A DNA stretch of 64,000 bases from Gammaproteobacteria bacterium (GTDB taxonomy: Bacteria > Pseudomonadota > Gammaproteobacteria > Steroidobacterales > Steroidobacteraceae), in assembly GCA_025359565.1 (NCBI GenBank), contig JANYFY010000014.1:1-64000 (forward strand), given 5' to 3'. Made by a program: the position numbers and the translations under genes. A model generated the notes under the pieces. That model was given only the letters and a program-made list of their open reading frames with translations, ran no database searches and had not been told where the DNA came from. Of this stretch, positions 44,123 to 54,281 are shown piece after piece (positions within the stretch are counted from its first letter, which is position 1; each line of letters begins with the position of its first letter).

Positions 44123-44701
44123 TTATTTTAAGCTAGTTAACTGACGCATTACGATACTTACCAAATCAAGCGCCATCTGGCCCCGCAGAATATCCGCCTC
44201 ATGCTCTTTGGCGAGCAACGCATTCTCAGCAAAGCTAAAGTCGCGGGACAACTGGATTTTTTTCGGCGCCAAGATTTCTTGAGTACCTTCCTTGACGTCA
44301 AAAGTGACGGTATAAGTGAGTTGGTACTCCGTTGGAATATTAGCGGCAGACACCGACAACACCCGCTGCACAACCTGGTCCTGCGTAACTTCGATAGTCG
44401 CGCTAGCACCCTCCATATTAGGCATCAGATGAGCATCGTTGCTTTTAAGTCGACGTTCAAACTCCCGCGCAAAATCCGTGTACGGATCCTTAAGTGAGAG
44501 ATAAGGATGCACCAGCATCACGGGTAGTGGTTCATTACCGGCAAGGCGAAAACCACACCCCCCTAGCGAGAAAGCGACGCCGAATATACAAGCGAAGCCC
44601 AATACGCAAGCGAAGCCCAGGATAGGAGCGGCGCCTACCGACATTGACCTCGGCGCCGGTTGCCGCAACACTAAACTTAGTTTTTGATTATCAGGCGCCA
44701 T
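44123..44701 (-). CDS. lptE: LPS-assembly lipoprotein LptE
   Basis: 192 residues. A lipobox (SLGGC) ends an unusually long leader of about 50 residues. The mature part has GFRLAG, FEREF-like EFERRLKS and YTVTFDVKE stretches that match LptE, the plug protein of the LptD outer-membrane complex. It starts 6 nt after the leuS stop on the same strand, the normal leuS-lptE arrangement. The leader holds an 18-bp tandem duplication (44590-44625) and starts at 44701; Met20 at 44644 would give a shorter, more usual signal peptide. The usual next gene, holA, is not present here. Confidence 0.9.
   Translation of the reverse strand: MAPDNQKLSLVLRQPAPRSMSVGAAPILGFACVLGFACIFGVAFSLGGCGFRLAGNEPLPVMLVHPYLSLKDPYTDFAREFERRLKSNDAHLMPNMEGASATIEVTQDQVVQRVLSVSAANIPTEYQLTYTVTFDVKEGTQEILAPKKIQLSRDFSFAENALLAKEHEADILRGQMALDLVSIVMRQLTSLK
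44590..44625. repeat. 18-bp tandem duplication in the lptE leader
   Basis: AAGCGAAGCCC occurs twice with a period of 18 bp (44590-44600 and 44608-44618) and encodes a repeated GFAC-like hydrophobic segment in the LptE signal peptide. It keeps the frame. Confidence 0.7.
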
Positions 44702-44707
44702 AAATAT

Positions 44708-47356
44708 CTACAAAACGATGTTAACGAGCTTACCGGGCACTACGATTACTTTACGAATAATCGCCTCGCCCACAAATTTCAGAACATTCGCATCGTTAAT
44801 CGCGGCCTGGCGAACTTCAGCCTCGAGGGCACCGACCGCCACCGAAATACGTCCGCGCAACTTGCCATTCACCTGAACCACCCACTCGATAGTGGATTGC
44901 TCCAAGGCCAACGAATCGACGCTGCGCCATGGCTCATCAATCAACACCGTGTCGTGCCCCAGGGATTTCCACAGACCATGGGCGACATGCGGAATAATCG
45001 GCGACAAAGACATCACCGCAATCTCCAAGCCTTCCTGCATGACCGCACGATTTGCTGCCAGCGACAGCTGATTTACTGCACGCGACCCTTCAGAGAATTT
45101 ACCCAAAGCGTTCAAGAGTTCCATAACGGCCGCAATCGCAGTATTAAAAATCTTTCGGCGCCCGATATCATCGGTTACCTTTGCCAGAGTCATATGCGTC
45201 TGACGTCGAATGGCACGCTGCTCATCCGTTAATGCACCCACATCAAACATACCCAACCCAAGCGTTGCCACGTTAAGCGCCGCCGACGGTCCCGCTGCCA
45301 CGTGATCGTACACTGCCTTCCATAAACGCTTGATGAACCTATACGCGCCTTGCACGCCTTCATCCGACCACTCTAAGGTTTGCTCTGGAGGTGCCGCGAA
45401 CATTGTAAAAAGTCGTGCGGTATCGGCACCGAACTTATCTACCAAAGCTTGGGGATCAACGCCGTTGTTCTTTGATTTCGACATCGTCACCACGCCGCCT
45501 GATTCGACCGCCGCGCCATCGCTCTTCAGTACCGCCGTGCGTGCACCGGATTGCGCGTCGACACTTACAGCGACATCAGCAGGATTGAAATACTCGACAC
45601 GACCCGTCGCAGGTTTGCGGAAAAAGGCTTCGTTTAACACCATGCCTTGGGTGAATAGATGCGCAAACGGCTCTTTAAACGGTACCGCACCCAATTCGTT
45701 TAACACACGCGTCCAAAAACGGGAATACAAAAGATGCAAAATCGCGTGCTCAATTCCACCGATATACTGATCCACGGGTAACCAATAGCGAACCCTCGAA
45801 TCGAGCATCGCGTGCTCATTATCTTGACAGGCAAACCGCAAGTAGTACCAAGAAGAATCCACAAAAGTATCCATGGTGTCCGTTTCACGCCGCGAAGCTG
45901 CACCGCACCGAGGGCACTTACACGCTAAAAACGCCTCATTTTTTAGCAATGGGTTGCCACTGCCATCGGGCACCAAATCAACGGGCAATATCACAGGCAA
46001 ATCGGCATCCGGTACCGGCACTGTCCCACAGTGGGTGCAGTGGATCACCGGAATAGGACAACCCCAATATCGCTGCCGTGAAATACCCCAGTCGCGTAGT
46101 CGCCAAGTCGTTTGCTTATCGCCCAGCGACTTGGCGGTCAAATCGGCCGTAATGGCCACCACTGATTCTTGATAGGTCAACCCATCATAAATACCCGAAT
46201 TAATGCAACGCCCCGGTTCCGCATACCACGGCGCCCACACCTCCACCGAGTAGGTCTGGCCCCCCACATCAATCACAGGCGTAATTGGCAACGCATATTT
46301 CTTGGCGAACGAAAAATCGCGTTCATCATGTGCAGGAACGCCCATGACCGCCCCTTCGCCGTAACTCATGAGTACATAATTGCCGACCCAAACAGGCACC
46401 GCCTCGCCACTCAATGGATGTTGTACAAACAATCCCGTGGGTGCCCCTTTCTTTTCTTGAGTGGCCATATCGGCTTCAAGGGACGAGCCATGACGGCACT
46501 CCTCAATAAACGCCGCGAGTCCCGGGTTAAACTGAGCGGCATGCGTCGCTAATGGATGCTCGGCAGCCACCGCGCAGAAGGTCACTCCCATGAGCGTATC
46601 AACTCGCGTAGTGAAAACTTGCAGCTGATGAATTTTCCCTTCGAGTTCGTAAGGAAACGCAACTCTCACTCCCTCGCTGCGCCCTATCCAATTGGTCTGC
46701 ATGGCGCGCACCCGCTCAGGCCAGCCTTGCATACCGTCGAGTGCTGACAACAAATCCTCAGCATAAGCCGTGATCTTCAAGTAATACATGGGAATTTCGC
46801 GCTTCTCAACCAACGCACCGGTGCGCCACCCTCGACCGTCGATCACCTGCTCATTAGCCAGCACCGTCTTGTCGACCGGATCCCAATTCACCATGCCGGT
46901 TTTTTGATAAGCGATCCCTTTTTCCAACATACGCAGAAACAACCACTGATTCCAGCGATAGTATTCCGGCCGGCAGGTCGCAAGCTCACGACTCCAGTCG
47001 AGCGCAAAACCCAGAGACTTCAGCTGCTGCTTCATATAAGCGATGTTCTCGAATGTCCATTTCGCCGGCGGCACGCCATTGGCGATCGCAGCGTTCTCAG
47101 CCGGTAAGCCAAAAGCATCCCAGCCCATCGGCTGCAAGACGTTTTTCCCGTTCATTCGCATGAATCGGCTCAACACATCGCCAATGGTGTAGTTGCGAAC
47201 ATGCCCCATATGTAAGCGACCGCTGGGGTAGGGGAACATCGACAAGCAATAGTATTTGTCTCGACCCTGGTCTTCATGGGCCTCAAAACAACGCTGCTCG
47301 TTCCAGTATTTTTGCGCCTCGGCCTCGACGACGGCGGGTACGTATTTTTCGTGCAT
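44708..47356 (-). CDS. leuS: Leucyl-tRNA synthetase
   Basis: 882 residues. The HIGH-type motif is in [19 protein letters not shown] near residue 50; the editing domain (about 225-420) and zinc-like cysteines ([10 protein letters not shown] and CKCPRCG) follow, and the C-terminal anticodon and tail domains are intact. The KMSKS motif reads TMSKSKNNG, so its first lysine is threonine while the more important second lysine is kept. It charges tRNA-Leu in the cytoplasm. The 5' gene boundary is followed by a 103-bp upstream space with no recognised feature. Confidence 0.97.
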   Translation of the reverse strand: MHEKYVPAVVEAEAQKYWNEQRCFEAHEDQGRDKYYCLSMFPYPSGRLHMGHVRNYTIGDVLSRFMRMNGKNVLQPMGWDAFGLPAENAAIANGVPPAKWTFENIAYMKQQLKSLGFALDWSRELATCRPEYYRWNQWLFLRMLEKGIAYQKTGMVNWDPVDKTVLANEQVIDGRGWRTGALVEKREIPMYYLKITAYAEDLLSALDGMQGWPERVRAMQTNWIGRSEGVRVAFPYELEGKIHQLQVFTTRVDTLMGVTFCAVAAEHPLATHAAQFNPGLAAFIEECRHGSSLEADMATQEKKGAPTGLFVQHPLSGEAVPVWVGNYVLMSYGEGAVMGVPAHDERDFSFAKKYALPITPVIDVGGQTYSVEVWAPWYAEPGRCINSGIYDGLTYQESVVAITADLTAKSLGDKQTTWRLRDWGISRQRYWGCPIPVIHCTHCGTVPVPDADLPVILPVDLVPDGSGNPLLKNEAFLACKCPRCGAASRRETDTMDTFVDSSWYYLRFACQDNEHAMLDSRVRYWLPVDQYIGGIEHAILHLLYSRFWTRVLNELGAVPFKEPFAHLFTQGMVLNEAFFRKPATGRVEYFNPADVAVSVDAQSGARTAVLKSDGAAVESGGVVTMSKSKNNGVDPQALVDKFGADTARLFTMFAAPPEQTLEWSDEGVQGAYRFIKRLWKAVYDHVAAGPSAALNVATLGLGMFDVGALTDEQRAIRRQTHMTLAKVTDDIGRRKIFNTAIAAVMELLNALGKFSEGSRAVNQLSLAANRAVMQEGLEIAVMSLSPIIPHVAHGLWKSLGHDTVLIDEPWRSVDSLALEQSTIEWVVQVNGKLRGRISVAVGALEAEVRQAAINDANVLKFVGEAIIRKVIVVPGKLVNIVL

Positions 47357-47459
47357 TTAACAGCAAGAATACCCGAGATAGGGCGTTGCCGCGCGCCGAA
47401 ATGCTAGCATTTTAGCTATCAGACATCATGGCCGCTTATATCGCCCAGGAGTCGTTCAA

Positions 47460-47588
47460 ATGAACACTCAGCCAAGTCCTGCCACGGGATTACCTAACTT
47501 CAGCGCCGAGAAGCGGGCATTCGCCGCGTCTAGTAGGCTAGCGTTGCTCTTCTTTTCATTTCAAAACAATGGCGATGATCATGACTAG
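47460..47588 (+). CDS. Possible 42-residue open reading frame with strong ribosome site
   Basis: ATG 47460 follows AGGAG (47447-47451) at a spacing of 8 nt and opens a frame of 42 codons beginning MNTQPSPATGLPNF and ending in TAG 47586. I recognise no relative. It overlaps the start of the cupin remnant in another frame and lies beside a deletion junction, so it may be the front end of a decayed gene rather than a real small protein. Confidence 0.35.
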   Translation: MNTQPSPATGLPNFSAEKRAFAASSRLALLFFSFQNNGDDHD

Positions 47589-47925
47589 TTTCCGGGACAT
47601 AGTGCTGGGCGCGTGCCTTGGTTCAATCGTAACGGCAGCGGCGGCGTCATTGGGTGATGTTTCCACGCTGGATCCTCTCAAGCTGTCGCCGCAGTACTAC
47701 AAATTACGTTTCGAAAATTCCCAGGTACGTGTGCTGGAATATCACTTAAAACCAGGTGTGAAGGAAGTTATGCACAGTCACCCGGCTCGGGTTCTTTTCG
47801 CTCTGGCAGACGCAACGGTAAGGTCAACACTCGCGCTAAAACTGCGCCGAAAATTCCTTCGCAGCCACGATTCCCTGTTTGCGCCAAACGACCTTACCGT
47901 TTTTATACACCAAGTAAGTAGGTAA
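47569..47925 (+). pseudogene. Cupin-domain gene cut off at its 3' end
   Basis: The frame starts with a signal-peptide-like segment and then encodes the first half of a cupin: SPQYYKLRFENSQVRVLEYHLKPGVKEVMHSHPARVLFALADATVR, with the HSHP metal motif. After about 47825 the cupin pattern ends abruptly, and the remaining 30 or so residues are encoded by the reverse complement of the thioredoxin-gene 3' end. The second cupin half, with its later histidine, is missing. I read this as a truncated pseudogene produced by a deletion or recombination at about 47822-47836. Confidence 0.72.
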
Positions 47926-48528
47926 ACCCGCAACACCCAACTCCTTAGCAATAGTGGTCTGTTCACCGCCATCAATCTTTACCAACACAAAACGCGAGCC
48001 ATCAGTGCTCTGCAGCGAATCGATAACGGCAGCCATCTTCTTACACGGCGGACACCAATCCGCACTAAAATCGACCAACACCGTTTTATTGGCGGGAATT
48101 CGTGCGAGGTACTCCTGCAGGGTAATTTGCTTGACCTGCGCTTCCTGCTCAAGCGGTTTGCCCGCTTGTTTCCAGGCATTTACACCGCCCGACAAGTTAT
48201 AAGCCGTATAGCCATTTTTATTTAGCCATTCGGTTGCCGCACCACTTCTCCCGCCCGACAAACAATAGGTGTACACAGGCTTACTTTTATCAAGAGCGGC
48301 GGCTCGCTCCTGGAACTCCGCCTCATGCGTCCAATCCGCCAGCATCGCACTCTTGAGGTGCCCTGACTGAAACTCCCCCGGCGTGCGCACGTCAAGCACT
48401 TGTGTATTAGGCTGATCCACCGCTATTTGAAATGCATCGACCGCTAAATTAGTCGATTGACCCGCAGCTACGCCATTCAGACCAGCGCCCATAAATGCGG
48501 CTAGAATCATCGAGGTGAATCGCGTCAT
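47836..48528 (-). CDS. Secreted rhodanese-thioredoxin fusion protein
   Basis: About 230 residues from ATG 48528, which has GGAGG 9 nt upstream; the earlier in-frame ATG at 48546 overlaps that ribosome site. A signal peptide (MTRFTSMILAAFMGAGLNGVAAG) is followed by a rhodanese domain (about 25-125) with DVRTPGEFQSGHL and the sulfur-carrying cysteine in YTYCLSGGRSG, and a thioredoxin domain (about 130-230) with the redox pair WCPPCKK and cis-proline GLPTYLVY. It probably links persulfide and disulfide chemistry in the periplasm. The 3' end is overlapped by the truncated cupin remnant. Confidence 0.9.
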   Translation of the reverse strand: MTRFTSMILAAFMGAGLNGVAAGQSTNLAVDAFQIAVDQPNTQVLDVRTPGEFQSGHLKSAMLADWTHEAEFQERAAALDKSKPVYTYCLSGGRSGAATEWLNKNGYTAYNLSGGVNAWKQAGKPLEQEAQVKQITLQEYLARIPANKTVLVDFSADWCPPCKKMAAVIDSLQSTDGSRFVLVKIDGGEQTTIAKELGVAGLPTYLVYKNGKVVWRKQGIVAAKEFSAQF

Positions 48529-48550
48529 AAAACTACCCTCCGACATTAAT

Positions 48551-48925
48551 TTAGCCTATCAAACGTGAACGCCTCTCGCGTATGCTTGCGGCTTTAGCAT
48601 ACGCCTCGCGCTCATAGGGACTATTAACATATCCGCGTAAACACGACCACAAATATTTGAAATAGGTCATACCATTCGCAAATTGCACCACATGAGTTAT
48701 TTCGTGCGCCAGTAGCTCAAGCCCCTCGGGCGTCTCGGCGCGATAAACACGCGCTCGCATGTATATGTGATGTTTCAATGTCACCGCGGCATAGCGCCGC
48801 AACAACCACCACGGCACATGGTTTTCGTGCAATACGACTGACGCCAAAATTTCAGCCGAAAAATGCTCCAGCAGCGCGGTAGTTTCCGAAAAACTCAGCG
48901 AACGACCCCGTTTACGCACGGCCAC
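48551..48925 (-). CDS. DUF4157-like protein with HExxH motif
   Basis: 124 residues starting at GTG 48925, 5 nt after the lnt stop. The segment AVTLKHHIYMRARVYRAETPEGLELLAHEITHVVQF is typical of DUF4157 proteins and contains HEITH, a zinc-metallopeptidase-type motif. There is no signal peptide. The family occurs free-standing and in larger toxin or eCIS-related proteins; this is the short free-standing form. Function unknown. Confidence 0.78.
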   Translation of the reverse strand: MAVRKRGRSLSFSETTALLEHFSAEILASVVLHENHVPWWLLRRYAAVTLKHHIYMRARVYRAETPEGLELLAHEITHVVQFANGMTYFKYLWSCLRGYVNSPYEREAYAKAASIRERRSRLIG

Positions 48926-48930
48926 TTACA

Positions 48931-50436
48931 TTACGCACGGGCGCGTCGTCGCACCACGCTGCATTTCCACACCGCAACAAACAACATCAGCAAAGCGCCT
49001 ATAACCACCGGATAGTTACCGACGCGTGCATAAGGCGTCAGACCCGTCATCGGTTGCACGTCCGCACGCAATACCGCCTGTTGAAATTGCGGCAAGCGCG
49101 CCACAATCTCACCGCGCGGCCCGATAACCGCCGTGATGCCGTCATTGGCCGCCCGCACTAAATACCGTCCAGCCTCTAGCGCCCTCATACGCGCTATTTG
49201 TAAATGCTGATGGGGTGCGGTCGAATCACCATACCAAGCGTTATTGGTGATATTGATTAGCAACGTCGCTTCACGCAACACTTTTAATTGCGCAGCGCCA
49301 TAAGCATCTTCATAACAAATGGTCAGCCCCAATTTTTGCCCGGCCGCGCGCAGCACCGGCTGATTCTCCTCGCCGGGTGTCATATCGCTGTAAGGTAAAT
49401 TCCGCAAACGCATCCAGGTACGAACAAAAGGCGGCACCGGAAAAAACTCGCCGAACGGCACTAAACGACGTTTGTAATACCAACCATTACCCGAATCGCT
49501 CAACACCAATAATCCGTTACGATATTCTTCAGTATCCGGTTGGTACCGTAACAATCCAATCGCGAATTCCGCCCCATGGCGACGTCCCGCCGCCTGCAAA
49601 GCCTGGAGGTAATCTTGAATATCACTCGCCAACACCGGCAGCGCAGCCTCAGGCCAAACGATTAGCTGCGCACCCCACGCTGAAGTGGTGAGATGGGAGT
49701 AACGGATCAGCGTCGCTTCGCGATTATTTTCCTGCCACTTTTCGTCCTGAGAAACGGCACCTTGCACGGCGGCGACGCTAATTTTGTGACCCACCGCGTG
49801 CGTCCATTCGCGCGCCCCCAGTATTGCAACGACGAATAGCGCAGCCAGCACACCCAAGGGTAGCCAGCGCTGACGCGTACCGGTACGCGACCACAAAACA
49901 CTCAACGCCACCGCCGCAAGGGCTGCCGCAAAAGTCACTCCGTACACGCCGAACACCGGCGCAATGGCGGCAAGCGGCGAGTCGATGAACGCATAACCGA
50001 TACTCAACCACGGAAAACCGCTGAGCAGCCAACCCCTCAGCCATTCCAACAACACCCATAACGCCGGCAATACTAGCCAATCACGGATCGCAGCGGATTC
50101 AAGCCAAAACCGGTTGGCGATGTAGCACAGCGCGGCGATGTAAAAAGCCATTAAGGAGACTAATCCCGCTTGCAGAATAAAGGTGAGCCAAATAGGCACT
50201 AATCCGAATATATGAATGCAGGTGTAGAGCCAGTAGGTACCGAAGGCAAAAAACCCGACGCCGAAGGCCGCACCCATCCAAGCCGCTCGGCGCCTCGGCA
50301 CGCCGCGAATCAAAACAAACAGTACCGCTGGCGCAAACACTGCAACCGGCCACCAGCCAAACGGCGCAAAACTTAGGTTGAGCGTCGAGCCCGTCACAAA
50401 GGCAGCGACACAGCGGCCGCGCCAGTCAATGCTCAA
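48931..50436 (-). CDS. lnt: Apolipoprotein N-acyltransferase
   Basis: 501 residues: about seven membrane helices in the first 200 residues, then a nitrilase-like periplasmic domain with the catalytic Glu (VWPEAALPV), Lys (YKRRLVPFGEFFP) and Cys (LTICYEDAYG). It adds the third acyl chain to lipoproteins in the inner membrane. The start overlaps the corC stop by 4 nt (50433-50436), the common corC-lnt coupling. Confidence 0.96.
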   Translation of the reverse strand: MSIDWRGRCVAAFVTGSTLNLSFAPFGWWPVAVFAPAVLFVLIRGVPRRRAAWMGAAFGVGFFAFGTYWLYTCIHIFGLVPIWLTFILQAGLVSLMAFYIAALCYIANRFWLESAAIRDWLVLPALWVLLEWLRGWLLSGFPWLSIGYAFIDSPLAAIAPVFGVYGVTFAAALAAVALSVLWSRTGTRQRWLPLGVLAALFVVAILGAREWTHAVGHKISVAAVQGAVSQDEKWQENNREATLIRYSHLTTSAWGAQLIVWPEAALPVLASDIQDYLQALQAAGRRHGAEFAIGLLRYQPDTEEYRNGLLVLSDSGNGWYYKRRLVPFGEFFPVPPFVRTWMRLRNLPYSDMTPGEENQPVLRAAGQKLGLTICYEDAYGAAQLKVLREATLLINITNNAWYGDSTAPHQHLQIARMRALEAGRYLVRAANDGITAVIGPRGEIVARLPQFQQAVLRADVQPMTGLTPYARVGNYPVVIGALLMLFVAVWKCSVVRRRARA

Positions 50437-51296
50437 GTCACAGACTCTTGCGTCGGCGGTTCAATATCGACCGGCGTAATCACCCGCAACAAATCAATTC
50501 GTCGGCGGTCCGCGCGTAACACCCGAAACTCTAATTTTTTTACCTGAATGGTTTCGCCACGGCGCGGTAATCGCTTAAACGCCTGCATGATCAGTCCACC
50601 AATCGTGTCGTATTCCTCGTCGGAAAATTCGGTCGCGAAATACTGATTAAAATCCGCGATCGGTGTCAATGCACGGACCGTGAATTCACGCGGCGCCTCT
50701 TTACGAATCGCCTGATCATCTTCAACGTCATGCTCATCATCAATCTCACCGACAATCTGTTCGATTACATCTTCAATAGTCACTAAACCACAAACTCCAC
50801 CATACTCATCCACCACCATCGCAATATGGTTGTGGCTGCGTCGGAACTCTTTAAGCAACACGTTTAGCCGCTTGCTCTCCGGTACAAAGACCACGGGGCG
50901 CATGTACTCGCGAATCTCAAATGGCCCTTCGCCCGCGGCATGCAACCGTAATAAATCTTTCGCAAGCAGTATTCCTAAAATCTCATCGCGATCCTCACCG
51001 ATCACCGGGAAACGCGAATGGCCCGACTCAACCACTAACTCCACTAATTTATCGGGTGACTCATCCCGTTCAACAAACACCATCTGAGAGCGCGGCACCA
51101 TAATATCGCGCACCTGCATGTCGGCCACCGCCAACACGCCTTCCAGCATCACCAGGGCGTCGCCATCAAACAAGCCCCGCTCGCTGGCCTCGCGTAAACC
51201 CTCGATCAGCTCCGCCAAGTCACGCGGCTCACCCGACATGGATTGCGTGATGCGTTTTAACCAACGGCTCGTGCCGCCTTGTGACTGATCTGACAT
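50433..51296 (-). CDS. corC: CorC/HlyC-family CBS-domain protein
   Basis: About 287 residues starting at MSDQSQGG (51296). Two CBS domains span about 65-185 (QVRDIMVPRSQMVFVERDES and MRPVVFVPESKRLNVLLKEFR), followed by the CorC_HlyC C-terminal domain with YDTIGGLIM. It lacks the membrane DUF21 part, as is normal for CorC. It is implicated in Mg2+/Co2+ handling. Longer in-frame starts up to 51350 overlap the ybeY stop region and are not preferred. Confidence 0.93.
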   Translation of the reverse strand: MSDQSQGGTSRWLKRITQSMSGEPRDLAELIEGLREASERGLFDGDALVMLEGVLAVADMQVRDIMVPRSQMVFVERDESPDKLVELVVESGHSRFPVIGEDRDEILGILLAKDLLRLHAAGEGPFEIREYMRPVVFVPESKRLNVLLKEFRRSHNHIAMVVDEYGGVCGLVTIEDVIEQIVGEIDDEHDVEDDQAIRKEAPREFTVRALTPIADFNQYFATEFSDEEYDTIGGLIMQAFKRLPRRGETIQVKKLEFRVLRADRRRIDLLRVITPVDIEPPTQESVT

Positions 51297-51315
51297 GGGT
51301 GAGTAGGATACTCGA

Positions 51316-51882
51316 TCAGCCATACGGGTCGGAAAATTCAAGCTGATCAAGGATTTGAACCTCCATTTGCGTCATTTTTCGCGCCTCAAGTGCCTTTTCG
51401 TGATCAAATCCGCGCAGATGCAGTACCCCGTGAACGATCATGTGAGCCCAGTGTGCGCGCGCTGCTAGGCCCGCGGCTTTTGCCTCTTTATCCACCACGG
51501 GAGCGCATATAACCAGTTCACCTAAGGAACAACGCCCATTAGGAAGGACTCCGATCCCCGCAAAAGACAAAATATTGGTCGGCCGATCTTTATTCCGATA
51601 GTGCAAATTTAAACGACGACTGCGCCGCGCTCCCACCACTCGAATCGATAAATCCACGCACTGATTTTCACCCAACATTTTTCGCTTTCTACCCACTGGC
51701 GCCAACCCCGCCACCGGCGCAGATCCCGCCAATGCCATTATCGCCCACTGACGAAAAGCGTGTGGACTAGGCACCCACGGCCGTCGCGCGGCGTAGCTCA
51801 CCGTTAAGTCCAAGGCTACCCCTGCCAACGCCACTCCTGCCAACGCCGCTTTAACCTTGATCGTCAGGGGTGCTCGCCTCAT
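51316..51882 (-). CDS. ybeY: Endoribonuclease YbeY
   Basis: About 188 residues from ATG 51882, overlapping the phoH 3' end by 32 nt. The zinc-binding motif HGVLHLRGFDH is present near the C-terminus, as is NILSFAG upstream of the GELVICAP segment. YbeY matures 16S rRNA and takes part in ribosome quality control. The N-terminus is about 20-25 residues longer than usual and contains the duplicated segment ALAGVALAGVAL, encoded by a 15-bp tandem repeat at 51821-51850. Confidence 0.93.
   Translation of the reverse strand: MRRAPLTIKVKAALAGVALAGVALDLTVSYAARRPWVPSPHAFRQWAIMALAGSAPVAGLAPVGRKRKMLGENQCVDLSIRVVGARRSRRLNLHYRNKDRPTNILSFAGIGVLPNGRCSLGELVICAPVVDKEAKAAGLAARAHWAHMIVHGVLHLRGFDHEKALEARKMTQMEVQILDQLEFSDPYG
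51821..51850. repeat. 15-bp tandem duplication in ybeY
   Basis: CCTGCCAACGCCACT (51821-51835) is followed by CCTGCCAACGCCGCT (51836-51850), one base different. It adds a second copy of a five-residue LAGVA unit near the YbeY N-terminus and preserves the frame. Confidence 0.85.
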
Positions 51883-52849
51883 AGGCCTGCACGATTCGTT
51901 GCACCAGGGGATGGCGCACGACATCACGCGAGCTAAACATGGTGAACGCGATACCCTGTACGCCGCGTAAAATATCAATTACGGTGCGTAATCCCGATTG
52001 CTTTGAACTCGGCAAATCGATTTGCGTAATATCGCCGGTTACCACTGCTTTGGAACCGAAACCGATACGCGTCAAGAACATCTTCATTTGTTCGTTAGTA
52101 CTATTTTGTGCCTCATCCAAAATGACAAACGAATCATTGAGTGACCGACCACGCATGAAAGCCAGGGGCGCCACTTCGATGACATTGCGCTCGATTAATT
52201 TCGCCACTCGCTCAAACCCTAACATTTCATACAAAGCGTCATACATGGGCCTTAAGTACGGATCCACTTTTTGAGACAGATCACCCGGTAAAAATCCCAA
52301 ACGCTCGCCGGCTTCGACCGCCGGGCGCACCAACACGATTCGCCGTACCTTTTCGGCTTGTAATGCTTCCACCGCACACGCGACCGCCAAATACGTTTTA
52401 CCGGTTCCCGCGGGACCAATGCCAAAGGTTAAGTCGTGGGTGCGCACGTTGGTGAGGTACTCGGTTTGATTGGAACCGCGCGCTCGAATTGCACCGCGCG
52501 CCGTCCGCACTTTCATTTCATCTTTTGCGTCGGTGTCAGTACTCACCTGCGTCGATTCGTCCTGCATTTGTAATTCTTGTAAAGCCATATGTACCGCCTC
52601 CGCATCCACTGGTTCGCGCTGCGCGCGCGCGTGTAAATTCAACAAAACAGCTTCCGCACGCTTAATCACGATCGACGATCCGACCAAATGAAAAGAATTA
52701 CCTCGACGCTTAATCTCTAAACCAAGCCGCGTCTCGATCAGTTTCAGGTGCGCGTCCAACGGCCCGCAAAGCTCTATTAATCGACTATTATCTGCTGGTA
52801 TAAGCAGTACTTCGTGCACGGACGCACCCCTCAAGCTTGCGCTGCTCAC
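51851..52849 (-). CDS. phoH: PhoH-like ATPase/ribonuclease-associated protein
   Basis: 332 residues starting at GTG 52849, which overlaps the miaB stop. It has a Walker A motif in [22 protein letters not shown] near residue 145 and a Walker B-like [10 protein letters not shown] near 245, with [12 protein letters not shown] after it. This is the PhoH (YbeZ) protein that works with YbeY. It is the second gene of the miaB-phoH-ybeY-corC-lnt operon. Confidence 0.95.
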   Translation of the reverse strand: MSSASLRGASVHEVLLIPADNSRLIELCGPLDAHLKLIETRLGLEIKRRGNSFHLVGSSIVIKRAEAVLLNLHARAQREPVDAEAVHMALQELQMQDESTQVSTDTDAKDEMKVRTARGAIRARGSNQTEYLTNVRTHDLTFGIGPAGTGKTYLAVACAVEALQAEKVRRIVLVRPAVEAGERLGFLPGDLSQKVDPYLRPMYDALYEMLGFERVAKLIERNVIEVAPLAFMRGRSLNDSFVILDEAQNSTNEQMKMFLTRIGFGSKAVVTGDITQIDLPSSKQSGLRTVIDILRGVQGIAFTMFSSRDVVRHPLVQRIVQAYEASTPDDQG

Positions 52850-54234
52850 AAGGTCGAATCTAGCACTAGGCGGCCGCGCAAGGAATTAGGCATGGCTTCA
52901 GTAATCACGACATGCGCAAAGTTATTTAAGAGAGTCTCACGCTCGGCATCGGACACATCAAAATTCACCCAGCGATTGTTATCGGTACGCCCTGCGAGCT
53001 GCAAGGGATTACGTTTGGCCGGCCGCTCCACTAAGACACGTTGGCGACTCCCCACCATCGTGGCGGAAATAGCCCTCGCCTGACTATTTAAGCGCTGCTG
53101 CAAGAGTTCGAGGCGTTGTTGCTTAAGCGTATGCGGCACTTCATCCGGCAAGAATGCCGCAGGCGTACCGGGACGACGGCTATAAAGAAAACTATAAGAC
53201 TGGTCGAAGCCAATGTCAGCAATTAAGTTCATAGTTGCCACAAAATCTTCGTCGGTCTCGCCCGGAAATCCAACGATAATATCCGTGGAGATACAGATAT
53301 CGGGCCGCACCGCGCGTAGTTTTCGAATTTTTTGTTTGTATTCAAGCACGGTATGACCGCGCTTCATCGCACTCAGTATACGATCCGAGCCACTTTGTAC
53401 CGGCAGGTGTAAAAAATTATTGAGTTTCGGCACGTTCGCATAGGCTTCAATCAAGCTATCATTGAAGTCGAGCGGATGCGAAGTCGTAAACCGAATGCGC
53501 TCAACCCCTTTTATGCCGGCTACGTAGTGAATCAAAGTCGCCAGGTCTGCCTGCGCCGCATCCCGATCTGCCTGTGCCGCGTCCCCGCCGGCCTGAATCT
53601 CCGCCATAGGCCCTGCATAGGCATTGACGTTCTGGCCAAGCAAGGTGATCTCACGTACGCCCTGAGCCGCCAAACCTTCTACTTCGCGTAACACTTGTTC
53701 AAAGGGTCTACTAATTTCTTCACCGCGAGTAAAGGGCACTACGCAGAAGGTGCAGTACTTACTGCATCCTTCCATGATTGACACAAAAGCAGTAGCTCCC
53801 TCGGCACGTGCGGCGGGAAGATGATCGAATTTCTCGATCTCCGGAAAACTAATATCTATTTGCGGACGACCGCTGGCTTTAAGTCCCTCCATCATGTCCG
53901 GAAGGCGGTGCAAAGTCTGGGGTCCGAAAACGAGGTCCACGAAAGGCGCGCGTTTGGCAATGCCCTCGCCTTCCTGCGAGGCCACGCATCCCCCCACGCC
54001 AATCACCAGGTGCGGCCGCTGCTGCTTGAGGAGTCGCCACTCCCCTAACAAAGAAAAAACTTTCTCCTGAGCTTTCTCGCGCACCGAGCAGGTATTGACC
54101 AATAAAACATCGGCCTTAACCGGATCATCAGTTAAAGTCATGCCGTGCGAGCCTTGAAGTACATCCCGCATTTTGTCGGAATCGTACTCATTCATCTGAC
54201 AACCAAACGTTTTTATGTATAAAAGACCAGGCAT
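52846..54234 (-). CDS. miaB: tRNA-2-methylthio-N6-dimethylallyladenosine synthase MiaB
   Basis: 462 residues: N-terminal MTTase domain with three cluster cysteines ([24 protein letters not shown]), the radical-SAM motif CSKYCTFC near residue 155, and a C-terminal TRAM domain. It adds methylthio to A37 in some tRNAs. Between about residues 215 and 235 there is an insertion with the repeated heptad DAAQADR, encoded by two 21-bp units (53546-53587), in a place where relatives usually have a short loop. It is first in a five-gene operon. Confidence 0.96.
   Translation of the reverse strand: MPGLLYIKTFGCQMNEYDSDKMRDVLQGSHGMTLTDDPVKADVLLVNTCSVREKAQEKVFSLLGEWRLLKQQRPHLVIGVGGCVASQEGEGIAKRAPFVDLVFGPQTLHRLPDMMEGLKASGRPQIDISFPEIEKFDHLPAARAEGATAFVSIMEGCSKYCTFCVVPFTRGEEISRPFEQVLREVEGLAAQGVREITLLGQNVNAYAGPMAEIQAGGDAAQADRDAAQADLATLIHYVAGIKGVERIRFTTSHPLDFNDSLIEAYANVPKLNNFLHLPVQSGSDRILSAMKRGHTVLEYKQKIRKLRAVRPDICISTDIIVGFPGETDEDFVATMNLIADIGFDQSYSFLYSRRPGTPAAFLPDEVPHTLKQQRLELLQQRLNSQARAISATMVGSRQRVLVERPAKRNPLQLAGRTDNNRWVNFDVSDAERETLLNNFAHVVITEAMPNSLRGRLVLDSTL
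53546..53587. repeat. 21-bp tandem duplication in miaB
   Basis: Two 21-bp units (53546-53566 and 53567-53587) differ at only a few bases and encode consecutive DAAQADR-type heptads in a MiaB loop. The repeat keeps the frame. Confidence 0.85.
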
Positions 54235-54281
54235 AAATTCTCAAAAAACGCTATTTAGAAAAGCCTAAGATACTAGGAACC

